Assembly: GCF_044904705.1 (NCBI RefSeq)
Contig: NZ_JADIKL010000003.1
Location: 62,001-126,000 of the forward strand
DNA length: 64,000 nt
Origin: Rhodanobacter_A agri
GTDB lineage: Bacteria; Pseudomonadota; Gammaproteobacteria; Xanthomonadales; Rhodanobacteraceae
Reading direction: 5' to 3'
Part shown: in pieces, positions 23,337 through 31,449 of the stretch
Layout of the letters: each line of letters begins with the position of its first letter
How positions within the stretch are numbered: position 1 is the stretch's first letter
The notes under the pieces: model-generated
Database searches by the model: none
Seen by the model: only the letters and a program-made list of their open reading frames with translations
What the model was told of the DNA's origin: nothing
Program-made: the position numbers and the translations under genes

Positions 23337-25523
23337 ATGCTCACGGCACTGGCCTGGATGCGACTGAGGCTGCGCGGACGCGCAGACAGCGAGCACGCGC
23401 AGGTGTTCGTGCGCATCGCGATCACCTTGCTGTTCTCCGTCTACCTTGGCTGGAAAGTCGGCTGGGGTGACAACGATCAGGCGTTGTTCTCGACCTGGCT
23501 GATCCTGCTCGGCGAGCTGGCGCTTTCGATCGGCCTGCTTGCCGCCATTCTCATCGCGCCTCAGCCGTCGCAGGTGCGACGCTGGCTCGGGATGCTGGCC
23601 GACTACGCGGCGATCGGTGGGGTCATGTACCTGCAGGGCGAGTCGGCCTCCCCGCTGTACGCGGCATACCTGTGGGTGTCGATCGGCAACGGCATGCGCT
23701 ACGGGCCGCTCTACCTGTATGCCTCCACCACACTGGCCGCGCTGTCGTTCGCGGCCATGATGGCCTTCACTCCGTACTGGCTGCAGAACCGCTACCTGTC
23801 CTGGGGATTGCTGCTAGGCCTGGTCGCCGTGCCGCTGTACTTCGCCTCCCTGCTCAAGGCGTTGACCGCCGCGATCGAGGAAGCCCGCCGCGCCAATCTG
23901 GCCAAGAGCCGGTTCCTCGCCAACATGAGCCACGAGTTCCGCACCCCGCTGAACGGGTTGTCGGGCATGTCGGAGCTGTTGGCGAGCACCCGGCTGGATG
24001 CCGAGCAGCGCGGCTACCTGGAAACCATCCAGGCGGCCAGCCGCTCCCTGCTGGCCCTGGTGGAGGACGTGCTGGACATCTCGGCGATCGAGGCCGGCAA
24101 GCTGCGCTTGAAGCAGGAGGCGTTCAACCTGAATGCCTTGCTGGAACAGATCAACCTGATGCTGCGCCCCGAGGCGCGCTCGAAGCGGCTGGACTACACG
24201 GTGACGGTATCGCCGGAAGTGCCCGTGCAACTGCGTGGCGACGCCCACCACTTGCAGCAGGTACTGGTGAACCTGCTGAGCAACGCGATCAAGTTCACCG
24301 CGTCGGGCGAAGTCCGCATGACCGTGGCGAAATCGGCCGGGGGCGGCAGCGGGCAACTGCGCCTGCGCTTCACGGTTTCGGACACCGGCATCGGCATACC
24401 CGCATCGGCGCGTGCGCGACTGTTCGAGGCCTTCGAGCAGGCCGACAACAGCCTCGCCCGCAAGCACCAGGGCAGCGGGCTGGGCACCACGATCGCCAAG
24501 GGCCTGACCGAGGCCATGGGTGGATCGATCGGGTTCGAAAGCCACGAGAACGTCGGCAGCCGGTTCTGGGTCGAGCTGCCGTTCGAACCCGCCGTCGAAC
24601 CCGCGCGCGCATCCGCCGAAGGCAAATTGCAGAGCACGGACGCGCGCCTACCGCCGTCACCGTCGCCGGCGCACAACGTCATTGCGTTTGCCGATCCGTT
24701 CTCGCGCCATCGTGCGCGGATCAAGTCCGTGCGCATCCTGGTCGCCGACGATCATGCCGCCAACCGCCTGCTTCTGCAGGGCGTGCTGCAAAAGGCCGGA
24801 CACCGGGTCATGACCGTGGAGGACGGCGAAGACGCACTGGATGCGTTGGCGGGCGGCGGGTTCGAGCTGGCGCTGGTAGACCTGCACATGCCGTCGCTGA
24901 GCGGCATCGACCTGTTGCGTCAGCTGCGCGTGATGGAAGCCGGCACGCGCACCCGTACCCCGGTGGTGGTCATCAGCGCCGATGCCACTCCCGAATCGGC
25001 ACGGGTATGCCGTGACGCCGGCGCACGTGCATTCATCACCAAACCCTTCGCCGCCGCAAGGCTGCTCGACGCCATCGCGGCGATCCTGACAGGTGGGGAC
25101 GGCGAGGAACTGGACAGCTCCACCCCAGGCGCGCACGCCTCTGCCGGGGAGGTGCTGGACACATCGGTACTCGATGAATTCGCGTCGCTTGGCATGGGGA
25201 AGGCCTTCGAAGCCGACTTCGTCGGCCAGTGCATCGCCGATGCGCGGGTGGCGCTGGCAAGGATGCGCCAGGCCGGAGCGGAGGCCGACTGGGAGCGCTT
25301 CCGCGACCAAGCGCATGCCATGAAGGGGATCTCCGGCAATCTGGGCCTGGTGCAGTGCGCCGGCTTGAGCGGCGGCATGATGCGGATGACCGCCTTCGAG
25401 CTGGAACGCGACTGGCAGCGCCACTGCGACAGCCTGACGCAACGCCTGCGCGACGGCGAACAGGCGCTGCAGGCGCGCGGGAGCTGGACACCCGCGCGCG
25501 AGGACAGTCCGCAGTCATCATGA
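23337..25523 (+). CDS. rpfC: Hybrid sensor kinase for DSF (RpfC)
   Basis: The protein has 728 residues (Xanthomonas RpfC 726). About five membrane helices occupy residues about 25-175. The kinase has the H-box NMSHEFRTPLNGL with His199, the N-box NLLSNAIKFT and GSGLGTTIAKGL. A receiver domain has Asp515 (LALVDLHMPSLSG), and a C-terminal Hpt domain has His660 (QAHAMKGISGNLG). These sites correspond closely to His198, Asp512 and His657 of X. campestris RpfC. The start at 23337 lies four bases after rpfG; an ATG at 23304, overlapping rpfG by 29 bases, is the alternative. The stop TGA abuts the stop of convergent rpfF with no base between. Confidence 0.96.
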   Translation: MLTALAWMRLRLRGRADSEHAQVFVRIAITLLFSVYLGWKVGWGDNDQALFSTWLILLGELALSIGLLAAILIAPQPSQVRRWLGMLADYAAIGGVMYLQGESASPLYAAYLWVSIGNGMRYGPLYLYASTTLAALSFAAMMAFTPYWLQNRYLSWGLLLGLVAVPLYFASLLKALTAAIEEARRANLAKSRFLANMSHEFRTPLNGLSGMSELLASTRLDAEQRGYLETIQAASRSLLALVEDVLDISAIEAGKLRLKQEAFNLNALLEQINLMLRPEARSKRLDYTVTVSPEVPVQLRGDAHHLQQVLVNLLSNAIKFTASGEVRMTVAKSAGGGSGQLRLRFTVSDTGIGIPASARARLFEAFEQADNSLARKHQGSGLGTTIAKGLTEAMGGSIGFESHENVGSRFWVELPFEPAVEPARASAEGKLQSTDARLPPSPSPAHNVIAFADPFSRHRARIKSVRILVADDHAANRLLLQGVLQKAGHRVMTVEDGEDALDALAGGGFELALVDLHMPSLSGIDLLRQLRVMEAGTRTRTPVVVISADATPESARVCRDAGARAFITKPFAAARLLDAIAAILTGGDGEELDSSTPGAHASAGEVLDTSVLDEFASLGMGKAFEADFVGQCIADARVALARMRQAGAEADWERFRDQAHAMKGISGNLGLVQCAGLSGGMMRMTAFELERDWQRHCDSLTQRLRDGEQALQARGSWTPAREDSPQSS

Positions 25524-26420
25524 TCAGGCCTGCACCGCAGCCGGTTCGCCGTGTCGGCGATACTGCGCGCGTACCAGCCGCTCCATGGTGCGCAGCGACT
25601 TCCCGCCGAGCTGCAACGCCGTATCCACCCAGATCTCGGTAATCGCCATCATCTCTTCCAGCGTCACCGGTTGCGCCAGCGCCCGGACCCGATGCATGGC
25701 CATGCGCGCATGCGGGATGCGGCGATTGCTGCGGATGACTTCCTCGACCGCCTGCACGCCTTGACCGCGCGGAGCCAGGACGTCCACCAGCCCCATCTTG
25801 TAAAGCTCCTCGGTGGAAAGGATGTCGCCGCTGAGCATCAGTCGCTCGGCCTGCTGCGGCGGGATACGCTTGCACAGGAAGGAGTAGGCGCCCATCCCCG
25901 GGAACAGGTCGAACAGCACCTCCGGCAGGCCCATGCCGACGCCTTCTTCCGCAACGATGGTGTGGCAGCTCAATGCCGCTTCGAAGCCGCCGCCCAAGGC
26001 GTCACCCTGCACCAACGCGATGCTGTGTGCGTCGGCATCGAGTCCGGCATGGAACGCATGCACACCGCGCACGCACTGCCGTGCGTAGGTCAGCAGCGCA
26101 GGACGGTTCTGCCGGCGGATCGACTCGCAGAAGTATTCGAGATCGCCGCCGAGGTTGAACGCATCGCAATCGGAGGCGAGCACCACATGCCGCAGTCCGG
26201 CTTCGCCAAGCATGCGCTCCCGGCGCAGCCTGTCGCCCAGGACGTTCTGATACTGCAGGATGTCGGCAACCAGTGCCGGCTTGAAGCAGGCGCGGCCGGG
26301 CAAGGTAGCCAGGTCGGCATGCATGTGGCACCAGTGCACAGAGGCATCTGCACTTTCGGTGACACGCAGGGTGGGGTAACGGGGGACAGAAGCAAGCTTC
26401 TCCAGGATCGCGGTAGCCAT
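25524..26420 (-). CDS. rpfF: DSF synthase, crotonase family (RpfF)
   Basis: The protein has 298 residues (Xanthomonas 289). RpfF is a crotonase-fold enzyme that makes the cis-2-unsaturated fatty acid signal DSF from acyl-ACP, with thioesterase and dehydratase activities. The two catalytic glutamates (Glu141 and Glu161 in X. campestris) correspond to Glu147 in GGGFEAALSC and Glu167 in MGLPEVLFDLFPGMGAY. The oxyanion region SDCDAFNLGGDLEYF is present. The ATG at 26420 fits the family; the longer frame adds 29 unlikely residues. It faces rpfC, as in Xanthomonas. The DSF-activating/turnover gene rpfB is not next to it. Confidence 0.96.
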   Translation of the reverse strand: MATAILEKLASVPRYPTLRVTESADASVHWCHMHADLATLPGRACFKPALVADILQYQNVLGDRLRRERMLGEAGLRHVVLASDCDAFNLGGDLEYFCESIRRQNRPALLTYARQCVRGVHAFHAGLDADAHSIALVQGDALGGGFEAALSCHTIVAEEGVGMGLPEVLFDLFPGMGAYSFLCKRIPPQQAERLMLSGDILSTEELYKMGLVDVLAPRGQGVQAVEEVIRSNRRIPHARMAMHRVRALAQPVTLEEMMAITEIWVDTALQLGGKSLRTMERLVRAQYRRHGEPAAVQA

Positions 26421-26639
26421 GGTCGCTCCAGACGGTTTGTGCCAGCCCGGGCCATGGCCGGCGGGACAGGGTAGGTACGCCGAGAGAGGCCCGGGGCCTC
26501 TATGCACCTAAATGGTCTGAAGTGCAAGGAAAAACCAGGCCCGGGGCTACCGGAAGGCGGCGACCGATCCGGTTGTGCAACCGGGGTCACGGACACCCGT
26601 CGCCCGACACGCGTTCTTCACGGGACAGGCCCGAAGGGG

Positions 26640-27893
26640 CTAGCCGCGCAACCGCGGCACCCCGTGCTCATCGCGTTCCTCTACCGCAATCGCGCTGGTG
26701 TCGATCACACCACTGGCCCGACCGGGGGGCTGCTGCACGGTCTCGCCGCGAGCCATGGCCAAGGCATTGCGGTAGCAGCGCTGGGCCTGGGCGGCGTCGC
26801 CCTGGCCTTGCCAGGTGTCGCCCAGCGCTTCCCAGGTACCGGCACCGGGTTCGAGCGCCAGCGAGCGTTCGAGGTACTGGCGGGCCTTGCCCCATAGTTT
26901 CGAACGCACACAGATACGGCCCAGGGCGAGCAGCAGCGCGGGGTCGTTGGGATGCTGGTCGAGCCAGCTTTCGCCACGGCGCAGGCGGGCGTCGAGGTCG
27001 CCGCCGGCGAGCACGCCGTAGGCCTCCACCAGGTCCGGCGACCATTCGCGCCGCAACGCCGATTCGAGCTCATCCATCGCCGGCAGCACCAGGCCGAAGC
27101 CGGCCGCACGGCGCGCGTAGGCGTCGATGGCGGCAGGGGCGCGGCGCTGGGTCTTGGGCAGCTGCGACCACAGCGTATTGAGCACGGCGCCGTCAGGCGC
27201 GGCGTCGATGGCGGCGACCAGTACCCTGGCCTCGAGCGCGGCATAACCGCGTGTACCGAGCGCGCCGCTTTTCTGCAGCGGCTCCAGCGCGGAAAGCGCA
27301 CGGCGGGTGTCGCCCGCGGCCAGTGCGGAAAGTGCCAGCTCGCGCCAACCGCCCGGCGGCAACGCAGCCTTGTCGGCGTCGGGCGCGAGCAGGGCCAGCG
27401 CCTCGGCAGCCTTGTCGTCGCGACGCAGCACGCGGGCGCGCAACACGCGGGCGGCCTGCGGTGCGGCCTGCGAGGCCTCGGCAAGGATTTCCAGCGCGCG
27501 GCTGTGTTCGCCGCGCCGCGAGGCAGCCTCGGCGGAGGCCAGCAAGGCCACGCCGCGCAACGCGCCCAGCCGCGAGGCGCGGTTGAGGTCGCGCTCGGCG
27601 TCGCCGTGGCGGCCTTCCATCAGCGCGATCAGGCCTTCCGCCAGCCGCTTGCGGCTGAGCCGGCGATGCCGCCGTGACAACGCACCGAAAGGCCAGCGCA
27701 ACAGCCGCCATGCCACGGTGAGCACGGCCCAGGCCAGTAGCAGGATAGCCACCGTGGCGAGCAATGAGGTCTCTACCTTCCAGCCGCGGATGCGCACCAG
27801 CACATAGCCGGGATCGGCCGCCACCCAATGCCAGCCGAACGCGGCCAGCGCGGCGACCACCACCAGCAGCAGGATCCAGCGCCAAAGACTCAT
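26640..27893 (-). CDS. hemY: HemY-type TPR membrane protein
   Basis: The protein has 417 residues (E. coli 398). Two N-terminal membrane helices (about 3-22 and 40-62) are followed by the HemY N-terminal domain (HRRLSRKRLAEGLIALMEGRHGDAERDLNRAS) and a series of TPR-like helical repeats ending with a clear tetratricopeptide unit (ARQYLERSLALEPGAGTWEALGDTWQGQGDAAQAQRC in overview). The proteobacterial HemY is linked to late protoporphyrin synthesis by genetic context and mutant data, without a proven reaction; it is unrelated to the Bacillus oxidase of the same name. It overlaps hemX by four bases (ATGA), so the two are translationally coupled. Confidence 0.92.
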   Translation of the reverse strand: MSLWRWILLLVVVAALAAFGWHWVAADPGYVLVRIRGWKVETSLLATVAILLLAWAVLTVAWRLLRWPFGALSRRHRRLSRKRLAEGLIALMEGRHGDAERDLNRASRLGALRGVALLASAEAASRRGEHSRALEILAEASQAAPQAARVLRARVLRRDDKAAEALALLAPDADKAALPPGGWRELALSALAAGDTRRALSALEPLQKSGALGTRGYAALEARVLVAAIDAAPDGAVLNTLWSQLPKTQRRAPAAIDAYARRAAGFGLVLPAMDELESALRREWSPDLVEAYGVLAGGDLDARLRRGESWLDQHPNDPALLLALGRICVRSKLWGKARQYLERSLALEPGAGTWEALGDTWQGQGDAAQAQRCYRNALAMARGETVQQPPGRASGVIDTSAIAVEERDEHGVPRLRG

Positions 27894-29005
27894 CGCGCGG
27901 CTCCCGCGCCGTGTGCCGGCGCAGCCGTGCTGGCCGCCGCCGCGGGGCTGTTCGACAGCGCGTGCACCGCGCGCAGGTTGCGCAGTTCGGTAAGCGCGGC
28001 ACCCAGCTGCACCGGCGTGTTGTCCGGCAAGGCACCAGCCAGCTGCTGCAACGTGGCGCGCGCCTGTTGCACGGCCTCGGCGCTGTCGTCGAACTGGCTG
28101 GCGAGCCCGGCGTCGGCACGTTGCAGTGCCGCCGCCCAGGCCTTGGGATCGTGCGCGAGCAAGGCGGCCTGCGCCTGCGCAAGGTCCAGCGCTAGCAGTT
28201 CGCGCGCGAAGCGCGCATCGGCTACGGCTAGTGGCGCACCGTTGTCGCGCTGCACGCTGACCACGCCGGCGAGCGCGCGACCGATGCGCGACCACGCGCT
28301 GCTCGAGGAGGCGCTGGCGGGTGCATCCAGCGGCTTCAGCGGCAAGGAGGGCAGCACACCACGCAACGTGGTGAGCTTGGCTAGCGCCTCCGTCTGGCCG
28401 GTGGGCTGGCTGGCGAGCAGCGCGCGGCGCTCGGTTTCCACACCCTGGCGCAATCCCGCGAACGCGCCGTCGTTCACCGCGGCCAGCGTCTGCGCGGCCA
28501 ATGCGTAGGCAGCCGCCGCGCCCTGCGTGTCGTGGAACAGTTCGTAGCGCTCCTTGGCCATGCGCAACAGCGACTCGGCCTCATCGAGCAAGGTGGCGTC
28601 ATGCGCGGAGAGCGTGTTCTCAGAGAGCTTGCCCACCGCCTCTTCCAACATGCGCAGTCGATCACCCTGTGTCTGCTGCGCGGCCTGCATGCCGCGGTCG
28701 CGCTGGTCGGCGGCATCCAGTCGCTGGGCGAGGTCTGTACTGCCGCCTTTCAGGCTGTCCAGCTTGTGCTCCAGCGCGTTTACGCGATTGAGCAAGTCCA
28801 CTGTGTTCAGCACGGCGGCATTGACGCCGACTCGCTGCTGCCACTGGCGCCAGCCTACGTAGCCGGCTGCCAGCAAGGCCAGCAACGCCAACAGCAGGGC
28901 CAGCGCGACGCTGCCTCCGCGCGGCGCGGCATGGCGGGATGCAGGTTTCGTGGCACGCGGCGCAGATGCCGGCGTGGCGGACGGTGCAGACTCGTGCTCG
29001 TTCAT
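27890..29005 (-). CDS. hemX: HemX family membrane protein
   Basis: The protein has 371 residues. A short polar N terminus is followed by one membrane helix at about 32-52 (SVALALLLALLALLAAGYVGW), then a coiled-coil region (NALEHKLDSLKGGSTDLAQRL) and an alpha-helical periplasmic domain. This is the architecture of HemX, often annotated as a uroporphyrin-III methyltransferase but lacking that enzyme's motifs. It stands between hemD and hemY, as in the hemCDXY operons of gammaproteobacteria. The start could also be the ATG at 29014, three codons upstream; neither has a strong ribosome site. Confidence 0.88.
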   Translation of the reverse strand: MNEHESAPSATPASAPRATKPASRHAAPRGGSVALALLLALLALLAAGYVGWRQWQQRVGVNAAVLNTVDLLNRVNALEHKLDSLKGGSTDLAQRLDAADQRDRGMQAAQQTQGDRLRMLEEAVGKLSENTLSAHDATLLDEAESLLRMAKERYELFHDTQGAAAAYALAAQTLAAVNDGAFAGLRQGVETERRALLASQPTGQTEALAKLTTLRGVLPSLPLKPLDAPASASSSSAWSRIGRALAGVVSVQRDNGAPLAVADARFARELLALDLAQAQAALLAHDPKAWAAALQRADAGLASQFDDSAEAVQQARATLQQLAGALPDNTPVQLGAALTELRNLRAVHALSNSPAAAASTAAPAHGAGAAR

Positions 29006-29059
29006 GCCCGGCATGCTAGCAGGCAGGCCCGCGACGTTCGTTGCAAGGCCGTGAAACGA

Positions 29060-29824
29060 TCAGCGCTGGGCCGCAGCCTCGAGCAGATCGCCGGCCAGCG
29101 CGGACCCGGCCTGCACGATGCGCGTAAAACCCGCTGCACGCGCGGCTTGCGCCAGCCGTGCACTGCTGACCACGACCACTGCCGCACGCAGGCGCGCCAG
29201 TGCCGGCGCCGGCAACAAGTCCACCAGGTTCTGCAGCGCCTCGGCACTGGATAGCAGCATCCGCGCCGAACGCGGCAGCGCCAGTACGGCTTCGGCATGC
29301 CGACGGCCCAGCCGCGGCGGCACGCGCCGGTACACCTGCAGCTCGCGCAGCCGCGCGCCGCGCGCGGCCAGCTGTTCGCGCAGTACGCCACGGCCGCCGG
29401 GCGCGCCGACCAGCGCCACACGCTTGCCGCGCAGGGCCTGCGTGGCGGACAGATCGAGCAGGCCGTCGCTGTCCTGCCGCGACGGCGCCTGCGCGGACAC
29501 GCCGTGCCGGCGCAGCGCCTGCGCCGTGCCCTGCCCCACGGCCAGCACCGTGGCGCGCGTGCGCAAGGGCACTAACGCAGCGGCGAAACGCACCGAGGCG
29601 GGACTGGTGAACACCAAGAGCTGATCGCTCAGCGCGGCGCGCATCTGCGTGCGCAGGCTTGCTTCGTCTGTCGTGCCGCGCAGCGACAGGCCCGGCAACA
29701 GCAGCGGCACGCCGCCGCACGCACGCACGCGCCGCGCCAGCGCGGCGGCAGTGCCGGCCGGACGGGTGATCACCACCACACGGCCGCGCAACGCGAACGG
29801 CTTGCTTGCACTTGAGGAAGGCAC
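29060..29824 (-). CDS. hemD: Uroporphyrinogen-III synthase
   Basis: The protein has 254 residues (E. coli 246). HemD closes hydroxymethylbilane into uroporphyrinogen III in heme synthesis. It shows the family landmarks VVITRPAGTAAALARRV near the start, LLVFTSPASVRFAAAL in the middle, GQGTAQALRRHGV, and the weakly conserved two-domain layout ending in a segment similar to VVVSSARLAQAARAAGFTRIVQA. The start is a GTG at 29824. The partner hemC is not in this window; the divergent gene upstream is a thioesterase. It leads the hemD-hemX-hemY group on the minus strand. Confidence 0.92.
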   Translation of the reverse strand: MPSSSASKPFALRGRVVVITRPAGTAAALARRVRACGGVPLLLPGLSLRGTTDEASLRTQMRAALSDQLLVFTSPASVRFAAALVPLRTRATVLAVGQGTAQALRRHGVSAQAPSRQDSDGLLDLSATQALRGKRVALVGAPGGRGVLREQLAARGARLRELQVYRRVPPRLGRRHAEAVLALPRSARMLLSSAEALQNLVDLLPAPALARLRAAVVVVSSARLAQAARAAGFTRIVQAGSALAGDLLEAAAQR

Positions 29825-29895
29825 CTGCGCCCCACATCATTCCGGCTCGGACAACCCGCAGTCTAGCGGTTGCCATCACCCCCAATGGATCGCCC

Positions 29896-30360
29896 GTGAA
29901 CCCAAGCAACAACGCAGCACACGATTTGGTCGGCTTCATCCGCGACAAGATCCCGCTGGCGCGGGCGATGGACCTCGAACTGCTGGCCCACAACGACGAA
30001 CTGCTCATCCTGGGCGCACCGCTGGCGCCCAACGTCAACGACAAGGGCTGCGCGTTCGGCGGCAGCCTGGTGAGCCTGATGACGCTGTGCGGCTGGGGTC
30101 TGGTGGAGCTGGCGCTGCGCAAGCAAGGCCACGACTGCGATGTGTTCGTGGGCGAATCCACCGTGCGCTACCTGCAGCCGGTATGGGCGGATTTCCGCGC
30201 CGAGGCGCGGCTGGCCGAGGACGCGGACTGGGCCGGATTCTTCGCCACCCTGCAGGCACGTGGCAGGGCACGCATCGAAGTGAGCTGCCATGTGCCCGGC
30301 ACGGACGGCCTGCCAGCGGCCACCTTGACCGCCCGCTTCGTCGCCAAGCGCCGCGATTGA
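29896..30360 (+). CDS. YiiD-type hotdog thioesterase-domain protein
   Basis: The protein has 154 residues from a GTG start at 29896. It resembles the thioesterase domain found at the C terminus of YiiD: FIRDKIPLARAMDLELLAH, APLAPNVNDKGCAFGGSLVSLMTLCGWGL, and VGESTVRYLQPVWADFRAEA. Proteins of this hotdog type hydrolyse acyl-CoA or acyl-ACP, but no substrate is known for this branch. The frame is open upstream to 29806, where it would overlap hemD. It is divergent from hemD, with about 70 bases between the two starts. Confidence 0.8.
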   Translation: MNPSNNAAHDLVGFIRDKIPLARAMDLELLAHNDELLILGAPLAPNVNDKGCAFGGSLVSLMTLCGWGLVELALRKQGHDCDVFVGESTVRYLQPVWADFRAEARLAEDADWAGFFATLQARGRARIEVSCHVPGTDGLPAATLTARFVAKRRD

Positions 30361-30412
30361 AGCGGCGCGCCCGCCGCCGCAGAATGGCGAGGATCCCCGG
30401 GGGACAACCACC

Positions 30413-30826
30413 ATGCGTCGTATCCTGCTCCTGCCCGTCGCCAGCGCCGCCCTGCTGCTGGCCGGCTGCGCACAAAACACCCGCAGCGATAACCTGACCT
30501 CCACACTCAGGGCCTACGGCGGCGCCATACGCTGGGATGGCCTGGAGAGTGCGCTGCAGTTCGTCGACCCCAAGGTGCTCAAGGAACATCCGCCCTCGAA
30601 CATCGACCTGGCGCGCTACCAGCAGGTACGCGTCACCGACTACGACGAGGGCTCCGGCCCGGCGGCGGTCAACCAGGACGAAGTGCAGCAGACGGTGCAG
30701 ATCAGCTTCGTCAACATCCACACCCAGGTCGAACGCAGCGTCGTCCAGCGCCAGGTCTGGCGCTACGACGAGAAGACCAAGCACTGGTGGCTGGAGAGCG
30801 GCCTGCCGGACATCCGCCAGGATTGA
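30413..30826 (+). CDS. Small lipoprotein of unknown function
   Basis: The protein has 137 residues with a lipoprotein signal peptide: MRRILLLPVASAALLLAGC, where the lipobox LAGC places the lipidated cysteine at residue 19. The mature part has no family I can name: it starts NTRSDNLTSTLRAYGGAIRW and contains VERSVVQRQVWRYDEKTKHWWLESGLP. Similar short lipoproteins are frequent in Xanthomonadales. The pattern of a first amphipathic helix and beta-rich remainder suggests an NTF2-like fold, but this is a guess. It lies 52 bases after the thioesterase gene on the same strand. Confidence 0.8.
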   Translation: MRRILLLPVASAALLLAGCAQNTRSDNLTSTLRAYGGAIRWDGLESALQFVDPKVLKEHPPSNIDLARYQQVRVTDYDEGSGPAAVNQDEVQQTVQISFVNIHTQVERSVVQRQVWRYDEKTKHWWLESGLPDIRQD

Positions 30827-30828
30827 TG

Positions 30829-30858
30829 GCGGCCGGACTTGTAGCAGCCGGACTTATA
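30829..30858. repeat. 15-bp direct repeat, two copies
   Basis: GCGGCCGGACTTGTA (30829-30843) is followed at once by GCAGCCGGACTTATA (30844-30858), 13 of 15 bases identical, and five bases of a third copy. It lies between the lipoprotein stop and the -10 box of the next gene, so it could be a binding site for a repeat-recognising regulator. Confidence 0.6.
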
Positions 30859-30875
30859 GCGGCATCGGATGCCCG

Positions 30876-30881
30876 TATAAT
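30876..30881 (+). promoter_or_regulatory. -10 box upstream of the rhodanese-like gene
   Basis: A perfect TATAAT lies 48 bases before the start codon. A TTATAG 16 bases upstream might serve as a poor -35; it lies in the second copy of the direct repeat. Confidence 0.6.
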
Positions 30882-30929
30882 CGCCGGTTCGACCGTACCG
30901 GCGCGGCTGTCGCGCCCCGTGGAACCGAC

Positions 30930-31376
30930 ATGCAAGATTTCCTGCACAAGCTGCCCCAGTTCATCGGCAACCACGCGGCGCTCGCCGCGCTGTTCGCAAT
31001 CCTGCTGATCGCACTGATCGTGGTGCAGATCGGCGTCCTGTTCAGCAAGAGCAAGGAACTGACGCCGGCCGGCCTGACCCAGCTCATCAATCGCGACAAC
31101 CCGCTGCTGATCGACCTTTCGGCGATCGCCGATTTCGAGAAGATGCACGTGCCCGGCGCGCGCCACGTGCTGATGAGCCAGTTCGACCCCGAGCACAAGG
31201 ACCTGGCCAAGGCCAAGGAACTGCCGGTGGTGGTGATGGACAAGGACGGCCGCGGCAACGCCGCGAAGGCTTCGCAGCGGCTGGTCAAGGCCGGCTTCCA
31301 GCGGGTCTACACCCTGGGCGGCGGCGTGCTGTCCTGGCAGCAGGCCCAGCTGCCAGTGGCCAAGGGCAACAAGTAA
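30930..31376 (+). CDS. Membrane-anchored rhodanese-like protein lacking the catalytic Cys
   Basis: The protein has 148 residues: an N-terminal membrane helix at about 17-38 (ALAALFAILLIALIVVQIGVL) and a rhodanese fold (LTQLINRDNPLLIDLSAIADFEKMHVPGARHV). In active rhodaneses the loop reads CxxGxR; here it is VVMDKDGRGNAAKAS, so the sulfur-accepting cysteine is absent and no other Cys is present in the protein. It is probably a binding or structural domain, as in the YibN-like proteins near secB in gammaproteobacteria. The TAA stop lies in the degenerate GTAA head of a REP palindrome. Confidence 0.85.
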   Translation: MQDFLHKLPQFIGNHAALAALFAILLIALIVVQIGVLFSKSKELTPAGLTQLINRDNPLLIDLSAIADFEKMHVPGARHVLMSQFDPEHKDLAKAKELPVVVMDKDGRGNAAKASQRLVKAGFQRVYTLGGGVLSWQQAQLPVAKGNK

Positions 31377-31449
31377 GAGCGCACCCGGTGCGCGAGAGCT
31401 CTTTGGCGGTTACCGGCCAAAAGCCATCGCGCGCAAGGCGCACTCCTAC
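31373..31449. repeat. GTAG-type REP palindrome (SMAG-like), copy 1
   Basis: The left arm starts GTAAGAGCGCACCCGGTGCG; the right arm, read on the minus strand, starts GTAGGAGTGCGCCTTGCGCG. Each has its own short hairpin and the two arms are inverted relative to each other. It matches copy 2 at 49022-49099. GTAG-headed palindromes of this kind are known from Stenotrophomonas (SMAG) and other REP families. Its left end contains the TAA stop of the rhodanese-like gene and its right end the TAG stop of the reductase. Confidence 0.85.

Noticed and set aside
27890..29005. HemX as an active uroporphyrinogen-III methyltransferase
   Set aside because: The SAM-binding methyltransferase motifs are absent; the family name is a carry-over from old annotation.
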